NCBI RefSeq assembly: GCF_001017175.1
Contig: NZ_LCYG01000091.1
Span: 1 to 64,000, forward strand
Direction: 5' to 3'
Length of the DNA: 64,000 nt
From: Microvirga vignae
GTDB lineage: Bacteria > Pseudomonadota > Alphaproteobacteria > Rhizobiales > Beijerinckiaceae
Position 1 is the stretch's first letter. Each line of letters starts with the position of its first letter. Below the pieces are notes generated by a model. The model ran no database searches and was not told the origin of the DNA. It saw nothing but the letters and a program-made list of their open reading frames with translations. Below, in pieces: positions 52,928 to 62,633 of this stretch. The position numbers were made by a program, and so were the translations under genes.

Positions 52928-54160
52928 TCAGCCGTAGTTCCGCTCGTCGGCGATGACCTTGCCATCATTGGGAAGAGTTCCCCGGGCGACAAGCGTGACG
53001 GTGCCTTTGATCTTGGTGACAGACTGAAGCGTGGCTGCCACAGCCGCGACAAGATCCTCCGAGGCTCCTGCGCATTCTGCCACGAGAGTCATCGCGTCGG
53101 TTTCACGCTCCCGTTCGACGAGCAAGCGCAGGCGTCCGAGCTCCGGGTGCCGGCGGCCGATCTCCGCAACCTGCTCGGGGCGCACGAACATGCCCTTCAC
53201 TTTGGTCGCCTGATCGGCTCTGCCCATCCAGCCCTTGATCCGCATGTTCGTGCGTCCGCATGGGCTCAACCCCGGCAGTGTGGCGGTGAGATCGCCAAGC
53301 GCAAAGCGAATGAAGGGATGATGCGGAGCGAGAGTGGTGACGACGATCTCGCCGACCTCGCCCTCGGATACGGGATCGCCTGTGCCAGGACGTACGATCT
53401 CGACGATGATGTCCTCGTTGACCACGAGACCTTCACGGGCGGAGGTCTCATAGGCGATGAAGCCGAGATCCGCCGTGGCATAGGCCTGAAAGGCTTCGAT
53501 GCCGTGCTCCGCGAATTTCTCCTGCAGCGATTTCGGAAAGGCGGCGCCTGACACGAGCGCCCGCTTGATGGACGAGATGTCTCGACCGGAGGTGGCGGCG
53601 CTGTCGAGCAGAATCTTCAAGAAATCCGGCGTACCGCAATAGGCATTCGGGCGATAGGCCTCGATCAGCTCGAATTGCTGCTCGGTGTTGCCGGGACCAG
53701 CGGGAATGACCGCGCAGCCGAGTGCGCGCGCGCCGGAATCCATGATGAAGCCGCCTGGCGTTAGATGATAGCTGAAGGTGTTGAGAACGACATCTCCACG
53801 GCGAAAGCCCGCAGCAAAAAGCCCCCGCGCAGCGCACCATGGGTCGGTCACAGCCGCTTCCGCTTCGAAGATTGGCCCTGGGGATGTGAAAAGTCGTCCG
53901 AACGAACCAGGCGCCTCAGCGATGAACCCGCCGAAGGGCAGGGCGGATTTCTGAAGAGTGGAGAGTTCGCCCTTGCGCAGTACGGGAAGGGTGGCCAAGG
54001 CCTCACGGCTCGTGATGCTGGCCGGATCGATTCCCTTCAGCCGCTCCGCATAAGCCGGAGCGGCTGAAGCGCGACGAAGGATGTCCGGGAGGCGACGAAA
54101 CAGATCGGCCTCCCGCTCGGCCGGGTCGCGCGTCTCAAGATGATCGTGATAGTCTGTCAT
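52928..54160 (-). CDS. Phenylacetate-CoA ligase family protein (PaaK-like)
   Basis: 410 residues, adenylate-forming enzyme of the PaaK branch: LPVLRKGELSTLQ near residue 60, FTSPGPI in place of the usual TSGTTG phosphate loop, YCGTPDFLKILL, AYATADLGFIAYE, and the C-terminal KVKGMFVRPEQVAEI. It would activate an aromatic or other acid to its CoA ester. Degenerate P-loop makes activity uncertain. Last gene of the importer cluster. Confidence 0.82.
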   Translation of the reverse strand: MTDYHDHLETRDPAEREADLFRRLPDILRRASAAPAYAERLKGIDPASITSREALATLPVLRKGELSTLQKSALPFGGFIAEAPGSFGRLFTSPGPIFEAEAAVTDPWCAARGLFAAGFRRGDVVLNTFSYHLTPGGFIMDSGARALGCAVIPAGPGNTEQQFELIEAYRPNAYCGTPDFLKILLDSAATSGRDISSIKRALVSGAAFPKSLQEKFAEHGIEAFQAYATADLGFIAYETSAREGLVVNEDIIVEIVRPGTGDPVSEGEVGEIVVTTLAPHHPFIRFALGDLTATLPGLSPCGRTNMRIKGWMGRADQATKVKGMFVRPEQVAEIGRRHPELGRLRLLVERERETDAMTLVAECAGASEDLVAAVAATLQSVTKIKGTVTLVARGTLPNDGKVIADERNYG

Positions 54161-54244
54161 GTGACTTATCGAACTCCTCTCGTTGATCGACTTTCACAAT
54201 GCACAGCCAGGCACGACCAAAGACGTGCATCACGGCTGTCTTGA

Positions 54245-54628
54245 TCAAGCGGCAGATTGCGTGCCTGGCAGGGCAGGCGTTTGAGCCGGGGCTTCACCGA
54301 AGCGATTGGCGCCCGGCGTGCCCGGCATGCAGAACCAGACAATGAGAGCGATACTACCGAGGACCGGAACGAGCGCCAGCAGCAGCCACCAGCCGGAATA
54401 GTCCATGTCGTGCAGACGACGCGCGCCGACGGCAAGGCTCGGCAGGAGCAGAGCAAGCATCGCAACCAGATTGAAAATGGGAAGACCGATCACACCATCC
54501 ACGAAAGTGGTAACGAAGTAGACGATCACCGAGAACAGGAAGAACCACCAATATTCAGGCCTTGAAGCACGGCCGGTAAAGTCGGCGTATTTGGAAGAAC
54601 AGGTTTTGATCGCGAGTCCGAAGTCCAT
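54245..54628 (-). CDS. DUF805 membrane protein
   Basis: 127 residues. SKYADFTGRASRPEYWWFFLF at the N-terminus, three to four hydrophobic segments, and ARRLHDMDYSGWWLLL are diagnostic of DUF805, a small inner-membrane family of unknown function. It is inserted between the two parts of the importer/ligase cluster and is probably unrelated to it. Confidence 0.9.
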   Translation of the reverse strand: MDFGLAIKTCSSKYADFTGRASRPEYWWFFLFSVIVYFVTTFVDGVIGLPIFNLVAMLALLLPSLAVGARRLHDMDYSGWWLLLALVPVLGSIALIVWFCMPGTPGANRFGEAPAQTPALPGTQSAA

Positions 54629-54748
54629 TTTAGTCAGCCCCCTGGAAGTGGAAGATTTGTGCTGTGAATCTGTGTGTTCGCAGTCCTGGAAATGCTAAGA
54701 ATATGGTCTCCATGGCGTCAAGCATGTGATACGCTATTCTTGTGGGAC

Positions 54749-55597
54749 TTACGCCAGCCAGCGCTTGCGGCGCTTGTAACTCTTCACGGCCCGGAACGAC
54801 TTGCGGTCTCCTTCGGAAACACCAAGGTAGAATTCCTTCACGTCTTCATTCTCGCGCAGAGACTGCGCCGGACCGTCCATCACCACGCGGCCTGTTTCGA
54901 GAATATAGCCGTAGGTTGCGTATTTCAGCGCCATGTTGGTGTTCTGCTCCGCGAGCAGGAAGGACACGCCTTCGCTTGAATTGAGAATGCGCACGATCTC
55001 GAAGATCTCCTCCACGATCTGCGGTGCGAGGCCCATGGACGGCTCGTCGAGCAGGATCATTGAGGGGCGGGACATCATCGCCCGGCCGATGGCACACATC
55101 TGCTGTTCGCCGCCGGAGGTGTAGCCCGCCATGGATGTGCGCCGTTGCTTCAGGCGCGGGAAGTATTCGTAGATCGCCTCCAGATCGCGGCGGATGGCGG
55201 CGTTGCCGTCCTTGCGCGTGAAGGCACCGGTCAGAAGGTTTTCCTCGATGGTGAGATGGCCGAAGCAGTGGCGACCCTCGAGAACCTGAATGCAGCCGCG
55301 CCGCACCAGCTCGTTGGGAGAAAGCTTGTCGACGCGCTCGCCCTTGAACTCGATCGTGCCCTTGGTGACCTCGCCACGCTCGGCGCGCAGCAGGTTGGAT
55401 ACGGCCTTCAGTGTCGTCGTCTTGCCCGCGCCATTGGCGCCGAGCAGCGCGACGATGCCGCCCTTCGGCACGGTGAGCGATACGCCCTTGAGCACGAGAA
55501 TCACGTGGTCGTAGACGACCTCAATGTTGTTGACGGAAAGCACCGTCTCCGCAGCTTCAGGCGTCCTGTTGGCGTCCATCCGAACGGCGCTGGTCAT
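54749..55597 (-). CDS. ABC transporter ATP-binding protein (LivF-type)
   Basis: 282 residues. Walker A GANGAGKTT, signature SGGEQQMCAIGRAM, Walker B ILLDEPSMGLAP, and AEQNTNMAL as in LivF. Its C-terminal extension (EGDRKSFRAVKSYKRRKRWLA) is longer and more basic than in LivF for amino acids. ATG 55597 follows GAGAGGAACGCC. One of two ATPases of the importer. Confidence 0.92.
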   Translation of the reverse strand: MTSAVRMDANRTPEAAETVLSVNNIEVVYDHVILVLKGVSLTVPKGGIVALLGANGAGKTTTLKAVSNLLRAERGEVTKGTIEFKGERVDKLSPNELVRRGCIQVLEGRHCFGHLTIEENLLTGAFTRKDGNAAIRRDLEAIYEYFPRLKQRRTSMAGYTSGGEQQMCAIGRAMMSRPSMILLDEPSMGLAPQIVEEIFEIVRILNSSEGVSFLLAEQNTNMALKYATYGYILETGRVVMDGPAQSLRENEDVKEFYLGVSEGDRKSFRAVKSYKRRKRWLA

Positions 55598-55658
55598 AGG
55601 CGTTCCTCTCAAATGAGAAAAGCATGCGGGCGCGGGGCCCGCATGCTGGAGAGCAAGA

Positions 55659-56981
55659 TCAGCTCGCCTTGTCGCAGGCTTCCGTGCGCTTGGGCCAGCC
55701 GGCGTTCTTCTCGGCATAGTCCTTTGCGGCGGCATCGAGCTGAGCCTTCACGCGGTCGGTCAGAGGCTCGATGGGGTTGGAGATCTTCACCCACTTCGTG
55801 CCGTCCCATTCCTGCATGAAGGCGGGGCGGTGGCCGTTATGGTTGGCGCAGGAGAGCACGAGCTGGTCGGTGAAGCCTTCGAGACCGAGCTCCTTCAGGC
55901 GGGCCGGATCGAGCTTGATGTTCTCCATGCCGCGGCGCACGTCCTCGCCAGTCACGGCCTTCTTGCCCGTGAGCTTCTGAGCCGTGGCGATGGCTTCCGC
56001 GATCAGCAGCGAGTTGTAGACGCCGCGGTTGTAGAGAACCTCGCCCACCTTGTCCTTGCCGGCTTTGGAAAGGCCCTTGTCGACCACGTGCTTCTGGATG
56101 TCCTGGATGGCCGGGAAGTTCGCGCCGACCGCGTGCCAGTTGAGCGTCTTGAAGCCCTTTGCGCCTGCGCCGCCGCTGCGCGCGTCATCCTCGCTTGGCC
56201 ACCACACTGAATAGAACTTGTCCATGGGATAGCCGGAGCGCACCGCTTCCTTCACGGCTGCGCCGTTCATGGTGCCCCAGCCCCACATGATCATGTAGTC
56301 GGGCCGGTCGCGACGGGCGCTGAGCCATTGCGAGGACTGGTTCTGCATGTCCTGCGCGGCGACGGGATAAAGGGCCACCTCGAAGCCGATTTCCTTCGCC
56401 ATTTCCTGGAGCAGCGGGATCGGCTCCTTGCCGAAGGCGGCATCGAGGTGGATAAAGCCGATCTTCTTGCCCTTCAGCTTGTCGAGGCCTCCCTCCTTCT
56501 CGCCGATGTACTTGATGATCATCGACATGCCGTCCCAATAGGTGGCCGGCGGGTTGAACACCCAGGGGAAGATGTCGCCGCGCGCCGAGGCCGAGAGGCC
56601 ATACGCCATGGAGAGAATCGGGATCTTGTCGACGGACGCGCGCGGGATGAGCGGCAGGGTGATGCCGGTCGACCATGGGTTGACCATGACCGGGTTCTTG
56701 CCCTTCACCGCCTCATAGCACTCGACGCCTTTCTTGGTGTCGTAGCCGGTCTCGCATTCCTCAATGACGAGCTTCACGCCGCCGATACCGCCATCGCGCT
56801 GGTTCAGCATCTCGAGGTAATCGTGCATGCCGTCGGCGATGAAGGTGCCGGAGCCCGCGAAGGGGCCCGTGCGATAGGTGAAAAGGGGTACGTAGATCGA
56901 ATCCTGCGCGAAGGCAGGCAGCGCGGTTCCGGCGAGAAGGCTCGCTGCGACCAGTTTAAGGCTCAGTTTGCGAAACGACAT
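55659..56981 (-). CDS. ABC transporter substrate-binding protein (LivK/Leu-binding type)
   Basis: 440 residues, longer than amino-acid-binding LivJ/K (about 370). Signal peptide (cleavage near PAFAQD), then a type I periplasmic-binding fold: YVPLFTYRTGPFAGSGTFIADGMHDYLEMLNQRDGGIGGVKL, and a region near the C-terminus with two Cys (SCANHNGHRPAFMQEW; TEACDKAS). The long form is usual for binding proteins of aromatic or other organic acids; ligand is not certain. Confidence 0.9.
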   Translation of the reverse strand: MSFRKLSLKLVAASLLAGTALPAFAQDSIYVPLFTYRTGPFAGSGTFIADGMHDYLEMLNQRDGGIGGVKLVIEECETGYDTKKGVECYEAVKGKNPVMVNPWSTGITLPLIPRASVDKIPILSMAYGLSASARGDIFPWVFNPPATYWDGMSMIIKYIGEKEGGLDKLKGKKIGFIHLDAAFGKEPIPLLQEMAKEIGFEVALYPVAAQDMQNQSSQWLSARRDRPDYMIMWGWGTMNGAAVKEAVRSGYPMDKFYSVWWPSEDDARSGGAGAKGFKTLNWHAVGANFPAIQDIQKHVVDKGLSKAGKDKVGEVLYNRGVYNSLLIAEAIATAQKLTGKKAVTGEDVRRGMENIKLDPARLKELGLEGFTDQLVLSCANHNGHRPAFMQEWDGTKWVKISNPIEPLTDRVKAQLDAAAKDYAEKNAGWPKRTEACDKAS

Positions 56982-57054
56982 GTTTTCGTTTCCTCCCGTT
57001 GTTGTCCGGCTTCACACCGGATTTCTGAATTCCCGTCTCCTTTTTAGGCTGCCG

Positions 57055-58140
57055 TCAGTAGGGGAACGGCCAGACCAGGAGCTTCTGCTTGCCGATCTGC
57101 CAGAGCCGCGCGAGGCCGTGCGGTTCGACGATCAGGAAAAAGATGATGAGCGCGCCCACGATTATGAAGCGCAGGTGCTCGATGGTGTCCGCGCCTACGG
57201 CGATGCCGAAGGGCGAGAGAGCCGCGGGCAGCACGATGCCGAGCACGATGGGCATGATGAAGATGAGCGCCGCACCGAAGAACGAGCCGATGAGGCTGCC
57301 CAGTCCGCCGATGATCACCATGAAGAGGATGAAGAAGGACTGGTTGATGTTGAACACGTCGTATTCCGCACCGCCATACCAGAGGAAGACGAGGAGAGCG
57401 CCCGCGACACCGCAGTAATAAGATGAGACGGCGAAGGCGAGGAGCTTCGTCTGCAATGGACGGATGCCCATGAGTTCGGCCGCCAGATCCATGTCACGGA
57501 TCGCGATCCACATGCGTCCGATGCGGCCATGGACGAGGTTCGAGGCGAGCCAGGTGAGCAGGATCACGATGGTCAGGACCACGAGGTAGCGCACCTGCGG
57601 CGTGGCATTCGGTCCCATGATCGGGATCCCGAAGAGAGTGCGCAGCGGTGCATCGAGTGCCCCCGAGACGTTGTAGTTCACGAGCCATGGGATGCGGATG
57701 AAGCACCATTGCAGGAAAAATTGCGCGGCGAGCGTCGCGACCGCGAGATAGAAGCCCTTGATGCGCAGCGACGGCAGGCCGAACAGGGCGCCGACGGCGG
57801 CGGAGAAGAAGCCGGAAACGAAGATCCAGACGATCACGTTCACTTCCGGAAAGGCCGTCATCAGCTTGTAGCAGGCGTAAGCCCCCACGCCCATGAAGGC
57901 ACCCGTGCCGAGCGAGAGCAGGCCGGTATAACCGGTGAGAATATTCAGGCCGATCGAGGCGAGCGAGAACACCAGGAAGGGGATCATCACCGCCTGAAGC
58001 AGGAAGCTGTTGCCGAGGAAGGCAAGAGCATAGGCCGCCAGGATAATGAGGCCTAAGCCGATCCTGTCCTCGCGTAAGGGAAAGATGGCGGAGTCGCTGA
58101 CGTAGTTCGTCTTGAATTGACCGGCTTCGCGGTAGAGCAC
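57055..58140 (-). CDS. ABC transporter permease (LivM-type)
   Basis: 361 residues, about ten hydrophobic segments. LNILTGYTGLLSLGTGAFMGVGAYACY and GGLGSLIGSFFGAALIFIMP are LivM hallmarks. GTG start after GGGAGATCTGAC. Twelve bases downstream of the LivH gene. Confidence 0.92.
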   Translation of the reverse strand: MLYREAGQFKTNYVSDSAIFPLREDRIGLGLIILAAYALAFLGNSFLLQAVMIPFLVFSLASIGLNILTGYTGLLSLGTGAFMGVGAYACYKLMTAFPEVNVIVWIFVSGFFSAAVGALFGLPSLRIKGFYLAVATLAAQFFLQWCFIRIPWLVNYNVSGALDAPLRTLFGIPIMGPNATPQVRYLVVLTIVILLTWLASNLVHGRIGRMWIAIRDMDLAAELMGIRPLQTKLLAFAVSSYYCGVAGALLVFLWYGGAEYDVFNINQSFFILFMVIIGGLGSLIGSFFGAALIFIMPIVLGIVLPAALSPFGIAVGADTIEHLRFIIVGALIIFFLIVEPHGLARLWQIGKQKLLVWPFPY

Positions 58141-58152
58141 GTCAGATCTCCC

Positions 58153-59109
58153 TTAAATCCGTTCGATGATCTTCTCGCCGAACAGACCTTGCGGCCTGTA
58201 GAGCAGGAAGAGGAGGGCGATCACATAGGCGAGCCAGGTCTCGACGCCGCCCCCCACCAGCGGTCCCCAATAGAACTCGCCGACCTTCTCGCCGACGCCG
58301 ATGATGAGGCCACCGATGATCGCGCCCGGAATGGAGGTGAAGCCGCCGAGAATAAGAACGGGCAGGGCCTTCAGGGCGATGATCTGGAGCGAGAAGGACA
58401 CGCCCGAGCGGGCGCCCCACATGATGCCTGCGACCAGGGCCACAAGGCCTGCGGCGAACCACACGATGACCCATATCTGGTTGAGCGAGATGCCGACGGA
58501 GAGGGCGGCCTTGTGGCTGTCGGCCACCGCGCGAAGCGCGCGTCCGATGCGCGTCTTGGAGAAAAACACCGCGAGCAGGCCGATCATGATGGAGGCGATG
58601 ACGGCTGCGGCGATATCGAGATGCTGCAGCCGGATGGAGCCGCCGAGCGCATCGATCTCCGTCGTGCCCTGGGGCAGGAAGAGGGCGCCCGTGATCATCT
58701 CGCGCGGGTTGCCGCCGAAGATGAGTTCGCCGAAGCCGATCAGAAGATAGGTGAGGCCGAAAGTGGCCATGAAGAGGATGATATCGGGCTGGTTCACGAG
58801 AGGCCGCAGCACCACTCGCTCTACGACGACGGCCAGCACCAGCATCGCAGCCGCAGCGAGGATCAGCGCCAGGAATGCCGGGACGCCTTTTTCGTAAAGA
58901 CCGACCAGGATCAGGGCCGCAAACACGACCATGATGCCTTGAGCGAAGTTGAACACGCCCGAGGCCTTGAAGATCAGCACGAAGCCGAGCGCGATCAGCG
59001 CATAGAGAACGCCCGAAACCAACCCTTCCCAGAGCGTCTGGATCAGCAGATCCGGCGCCTCGCCCATGAAGACGAAGGGTTCGACGAAGACTTTATAGAG
59101 GATGTCCAT
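58153..59109 (-). CDS. ABC transporter permease (LivH-type)
   Basis: 318 residues. LYALIALGFVLIFKASGVFNFAQGIMVVFAAL and ILGGFTSIPGAIIGGLIIGVGE are LivH hallmarks, with eight or so membrane helices. Pairs with the LivM-type permease. Ten bases after the LivG gene. Confidence 0.93.
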   Translation of the reverse strand: MDILYKVFVEPFVFMGEAPDLLIQTLWEGLVSGVLYALIALGFVLIFKASGVFNFAQGIMVVFAALILVGLYEKGVPAFLALILAAAAMLVLAVVVERVVLRPLVNQPDIILFMATFGLTYLLIGFGELIFGGNPREMITGALFLPQGTTEIDALGGSIRLQHLDIAAAVIASIMIGLLAVFFSKTRIGRALRAVADSHKAALSVGISLNQIWVIVWFAAGLVALVAGIMWGARSGVSFSLQIIALKALPVLILGGFTSIPGAIIGGLIIGVGEKVGEFYWGPLVGGGVETWLAYVIALLFLLYRPQGLFGEKIIERI

Positions 59110-59119
59110 CGGCTGCCCC

Positions 59120-59920
59120 TCAATGCGCCACGCCGAGATAGGCGTCGATCACGCGCTGGTCGCGCTTCACCTCGTCGGGTGTGCCGTCCGCGATCTTGCG
59201 ACCGTATTCCAGCACGACCACACGGTCCGAGAGGTCCATCACCACGCCCATATCGTGTTCGATCAGCGCGATGGTGGTGCCGTATTGCTGGTTCACCTCC
59301 AGGATGAAGCGCGACATGTCCTCCTTCTCCTCGAGGTTCATGCCCGCCATCGGCTCGTCGAGGAGCAGCAGGTCCGGCTCCATGGCGAGAGCGCGGCCGA
59401 GCTCGACGCGCTTCTGCAGGCCGTAAGGAAGGCGGCCTACAGGAGTTTTCCGGATGTGCTGGATTTCCAGAAAGTCGATGATCTCTTCCACGAAGCGGCG
59501 GTGCGCCACCTCCTCCTTCATGGCCGGGCCATGGCGGAAGAGCTGCCAGAAGAAGTTCGACCGCATCTTGATGGAGCGGCCCGCCATGATGTTGTCGAGC
59601 GTGGACATGCTCTTGAAGAGCGCGACGTTCTGGAAGGTGCGGGCGATACCGCCGCGCGCAGCCTCATGGGGCCGCATCTTCGGGCGCTTTATCCCTTTGA
59701 AGGTGATGCGGCCTTCCGTGGGATAATAGAAGCCGTTGATGCAGTTGAGCATCGAGGTCTTGCCGGCACCGTTCGGGCCGATGATGGCGCGGATCTCGCT
59801 CTTGCGGATGTCGAAGGAAACATCCGTCAGCGCTTTCACGCCGCCGAAAGCCAGAGACACGTTCTCGACGGCCAGGAGCACATCGCCCTTGGACAGGACA
59901 GGATGATCGGGTGCTCTCAT
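59120..59920 (-). CDS. ABC transporter ATP-binding protein (LivG-type)
   Basis: 266 residues. Walker A GPNGAGKTS, ARTFQNVALF, signature region LPYGLQKRVELGRAL, Walker B LLLLDEPMAGMN, and the His switch IEHDMGVVMDLSDRV; matches LivG. Its start overlaps the stop of the ligase gene by four bases, so both are translationally coupled. Confidence 0.93.
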   Translation of the reverse strand: MRAPDHPVLSKGDVLLAVENVSLAFGGVKALTDVSFDIRKSEIRAIIGPNGAGKTSMLNCINGFYYPTEGRITFKGIKRPKMRPHEAARGGIARTFQNVALFKSMSTLDNIMAGRSIKMRSNFFWQLFRHGPAMKEEVAHRRFVEEIIDFLEIQHIRKTPVGRLPYGLQKRVELGRALAMEPDLLLLDEPMAGMNLEEKEDMSRFILEVNQQYGTTIALIEHDMGVVMDLSDRVVVLEYGRKIADGTPDEVKRDQRVIDAYLGVAH

Positions 59921-61899
59921 TCGGCAGCCTCCGGGACGAGAGTGGTCTTTTCAACGGGATAGGTCTTCATGTCCCTGATCTTCACGCGCGCGGAGATCAC
60001 GCCCTTGCGGCCGTCCTCGAATGTGACCTCGGTCGAGATGTCGGCCTCGGGTGAGCCGTCGTAGAGAGCCTGGATGAGAGGCGCATAGCGCTCGGCGATG
60101 AAGCCGCGGCGCACCTTCTGGGTGCGCGTCAGCTCGCCGTCGTCCGCATCGAGCTCCTTGTGCAGGATGAGGAAGCGCTTGATCTGCGCCCCGCCCATGC
60201 GTGTCTCGGAAGCGAGCGAGCGGTTCACCTCATCCACGTGCTTCTCGATCATCTCGTAGACACGCGGATGACCGGCGAGCTCCTGGTAGGAAGCGTAAGT
60301 GACGCCGTTCCGCTCGGCCCAGTTGCTCACCGCCACGAGGTCGATGTTGATGAAGGCGGAGACATAATCCTTGCCGTCGCCGAAACAGACCGCTTCCTTG
60401 ATGTTGGGATAGAACTTGAGCTTGTTCTCGACGTATTTTGGCGGGAAGAGCGAGCCGTCCCGCATCTTGCCCACGTCCTTCGCGCGATCGATGATCTTGA
60501 GGTGGCCGTTGGCGTCGAAGAAGCCGGCATCGCCGGAATGCACGAAGCCGTCGGGCGTCTTGGTCTCGGCGGTCTTCTCGTCATCCTTGTAATAGCCGAT
60601 GAACACGCCGGGCGAGCGGTAGAGCACTTCCCCATTGTCGGCGATGCGGATCTCGACCTCAGGAGCCGGGCGGCCCACCGTGTCGGCGCGGATTTCGCCA
60701 TCAGGCTGCATGGTGATGTAGACGGAAGCTTCCGTCTGGCCATAGAGCTGCTTCAGGTTCACGCCGATGGAACGGTAGAAGCGGAAGATTTCGGGGCCGA
60801 TAGCCTCGCCCGCCGTGTAGCCCACCTTCACGCGGGTCATCCCGAAGCGGTTGCGTAAAGGCGCATAGATCAGCACGTTGCCGATGTGCCAGAGCAGACG
60901 ATCCCACGCGCCGACGCCGGGCTCCCGGTTCAGGATCTTCTCGCCCACCTTGTTGGCGTGCTTGATGAAGAAGTGGAACATGCGCCGCTTCAGCGCGCTC
61001 GCATCCTCGATGCGCACCATGGTGAGCGTGAGAATGCTCTCAAACACGCGCGGCGGGGCGAAGACGTAAGTAGCGCCCACCTCGCGGCGATCCTCGGCCA
61101 CGGTTTCAGGGCTTTCGGGGCAGTTCACGCACAGCCCTGCGATGAAGGCCTGCGCATAGGAGAAGATGTGGTCGCCCACCCACGCGATCGGCAGGTAGGC
61201 CATGATCTCGTCCGTCTCGTTGAGATTGTCGAAATCGCAGCCGATCCGGGCTGCCGCGATCACGGCATCGGAGGTGAGCATCACGCCCTTGGGACGGCCC
61301 GTGGTGCCCGAGGTGTAGAGAATGATGGCAAGGTCCGAGCCTTTGCCGGTCTGCAGTTCGCGCTCGATCTTTTCGGCTTCACCGGCATCGGTCAGCCGCG
61401 CACGTCCTTCCTCGATCACGGAAGCGATGGAGTGCAGGCGGCTGGGGTCGTAGTCGCGCAGGCCCTTGTCTTCGTCGTAAAGGACATGCTCCAGCCGCGG
61501 CAGCTGGTCGGAGACAGCGAGCAACTTGTCGACCTGTTCCTGGTCCTGCACCGCTGCGTGCGTCACCTCCGCATGCGCGAGCACATAGGCCATCTCCTCG
61601 GCGACCGAATCCGCATAGACCGGGATCGGGATGGCACCGAGCCATTGGGCGGCGGCAATGGTCCAGTAGAGGTGAGGGCGGTTATAGCCGATGACGGCGA
61701 TCTTGCCGCCACGCTGAACCCCAAGCGCCTGAAGGCCGGAGGCATAGGCGCGGACGATGTCATAAGCTTGCGCCCAGGTCCAGGATTGCCAGATCCCGAG
61801 ATCCTTATGACGGAACGCGGTTCGTTGCGGGCGAACGCGAGCATTCCGCGCCAGCAGTTTGGGGAACGTATCTTCGCGCGAGTCCGCAGCCGCCGTCAC
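59917..61899 (-). CDS. AMP-binding long-chain acyl-CoA-ligase-like protein
   Basis: 660 residues. ATP-binding ILYTSGTTGRPKGVML, GYTAGEAIGPEIFRFYRSIGVNLKQLYGQTEASVY, GFVHSGDAGFFDANGHLKIIDRAKD and the C-terminal TRTQKVRRGF are those of long-chain fatty-acid/aryl-acid CoA ligases (FadD15 type). The GTG at 61899 lies six bases after GGGAGGAG and is preferred over the GTG at 61920. First gene of the importer cluster; overlaps LivG by four bases. Confidence 0.9.
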   Translation of the reverse strand: MTAAADSREDTFPKLLARNARVRPQRTAFRHKDLGIWQSWTWAQAYDIVRAYASGLQALGVQRGGKIAVIGYNRPHLYWTIAAAQWLGAIPIPVYADSVAEEMAYVLAHAEVTHAAVQDQEQVDKLLAVSDQLPRLEHVLYDEDKGLRDYDPSRLHSIASVIEEGRARLTDAGEAEKIERELQTGKGSDLAIILYTSGTTGRPKGVMLTSDAVIAAARIGCDFDNLNETDEIMAYLPIAWVGDHIFSYAQAFIAGLCVNCPESPETVAEDRREVGATYVFAPPRVFESILTLTMVRIEDASALKRRMFHFFIKHANKVGEKILNREPGVGAWDRLLWHIGNVLIYAPLRNRFGMTRVKVGYTAGEAIGPEIFRFYRSIGVNLKQLYGQTEASVYITMQPDGEIRADTVGRPAPEVEIRIADNGEVLYRSPGVFIGYYKDDEKTAETKTPDGFVHSGDAGFFDANGHLKIIDRAKDVGKMRDGSLFPPKYVENKLKFYPNIKEAVCFGDGKDYVSAFINIDLVAVSNWAERNGVTYASYQELAGHPRVYEMIEKHVDEVNRSLASETRMGGAQIKRFLILHKELDADDGELTRTQKVRRGFIAERYAPLIQALYDGSPEADISTEVTFEDGRKGVISARVKIRDMKTYPVEKTTLVPEAAE

Positions 61900-62140
61900 C
61901 GACGTCTCCTCCCTGGACACCGCATGGCTTTAGGAGCCTGCGGGTTGGCCTCGTTTCCTCTATCGCGCGGTTGTTGTGGCCCACGCTTTTAACCGGTCGA
62001 TCGCCGGCTGCTCTTGTCGAGCTTTGTGGGAGGTATTCTGTCGTGCCGGTTCGGCATCGGCAAGGCGCAGGCCACCAATACCATGGACTAATATACGGCC
62101 GCGTGTGCGTTCGGGCAGGCGCTCTTAGCCTGATTCAGGC

Positions 62141-62347
62141 TTATGGCACCGCCGTGAGGGCTGCGGGCTCGATCTCCTCTGCCTTGACCAGACGCTCGAC
62201 CCCTACCGTGTTCTTCACACGATAGAGCCGGTCGCCGCCTTCCTCAAAAACGAGACAAACTATGCAATAGGTACGGCGATCCGCGTATCCGGAGAAGGGG
62301 CGGGTGATCCGCACAAGCTGGCCGATGTGAAACCTGTCCTGCTGCAT
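62141..62347 (-). CDS. Small conserved-looking hypothetical protein
   Basis: 68 residues: FHIGQLVRITRPFSGYADRRTYCIVCLVFEEGGDRLYRVKNTVGVERLVKAEEIE. Compact, beta-rich, with two Cys in CIVC. ATG 62347 has AGGAAGCGCTG upstream. The pattern looks like a small beta-barrel; function unknown. Confidence 0.7.
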   Translation of the reverse strand: MQQDRFHIGQLVRITRPFSGYADRRTYCIVCLVFEEGGDRLYRVKNTVGVERLVKAEEIEPAALTAVP

Positions 62348-62633
62348 CAGCGCTTCCTACATCATTGAGATGCGATAAACACGGGCGTTAATAGGGCAGA
62401 GGTTGCTCAGGCCTGTTCAAGTCCCGTGTCGGGTCGGATCAAGGATGATTGCTGTGGCGACACGATGGCAATGGTTTAATCCGTCGCACGATCCGCATCC
62501 TCGTCCGATATCGACCAGGAAGACGTGAAGGCATCGAGTCCGCATTCACATAGGCTAGCGCATTGTGAACGAGCCCGGTGAGGGCGTTGGTTCACGCCTC
62601 CCTCCGCGCTCGCGCTTGAATGAAATGCTTGAG

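Noticed and set aside
62410-62440. A tRNA-like T-arm (GTTCAAGTCC)
   Set aside because: The flanking bases do not form a five-pair stem, and no acceptor, D or anticodon arms are found nearby.
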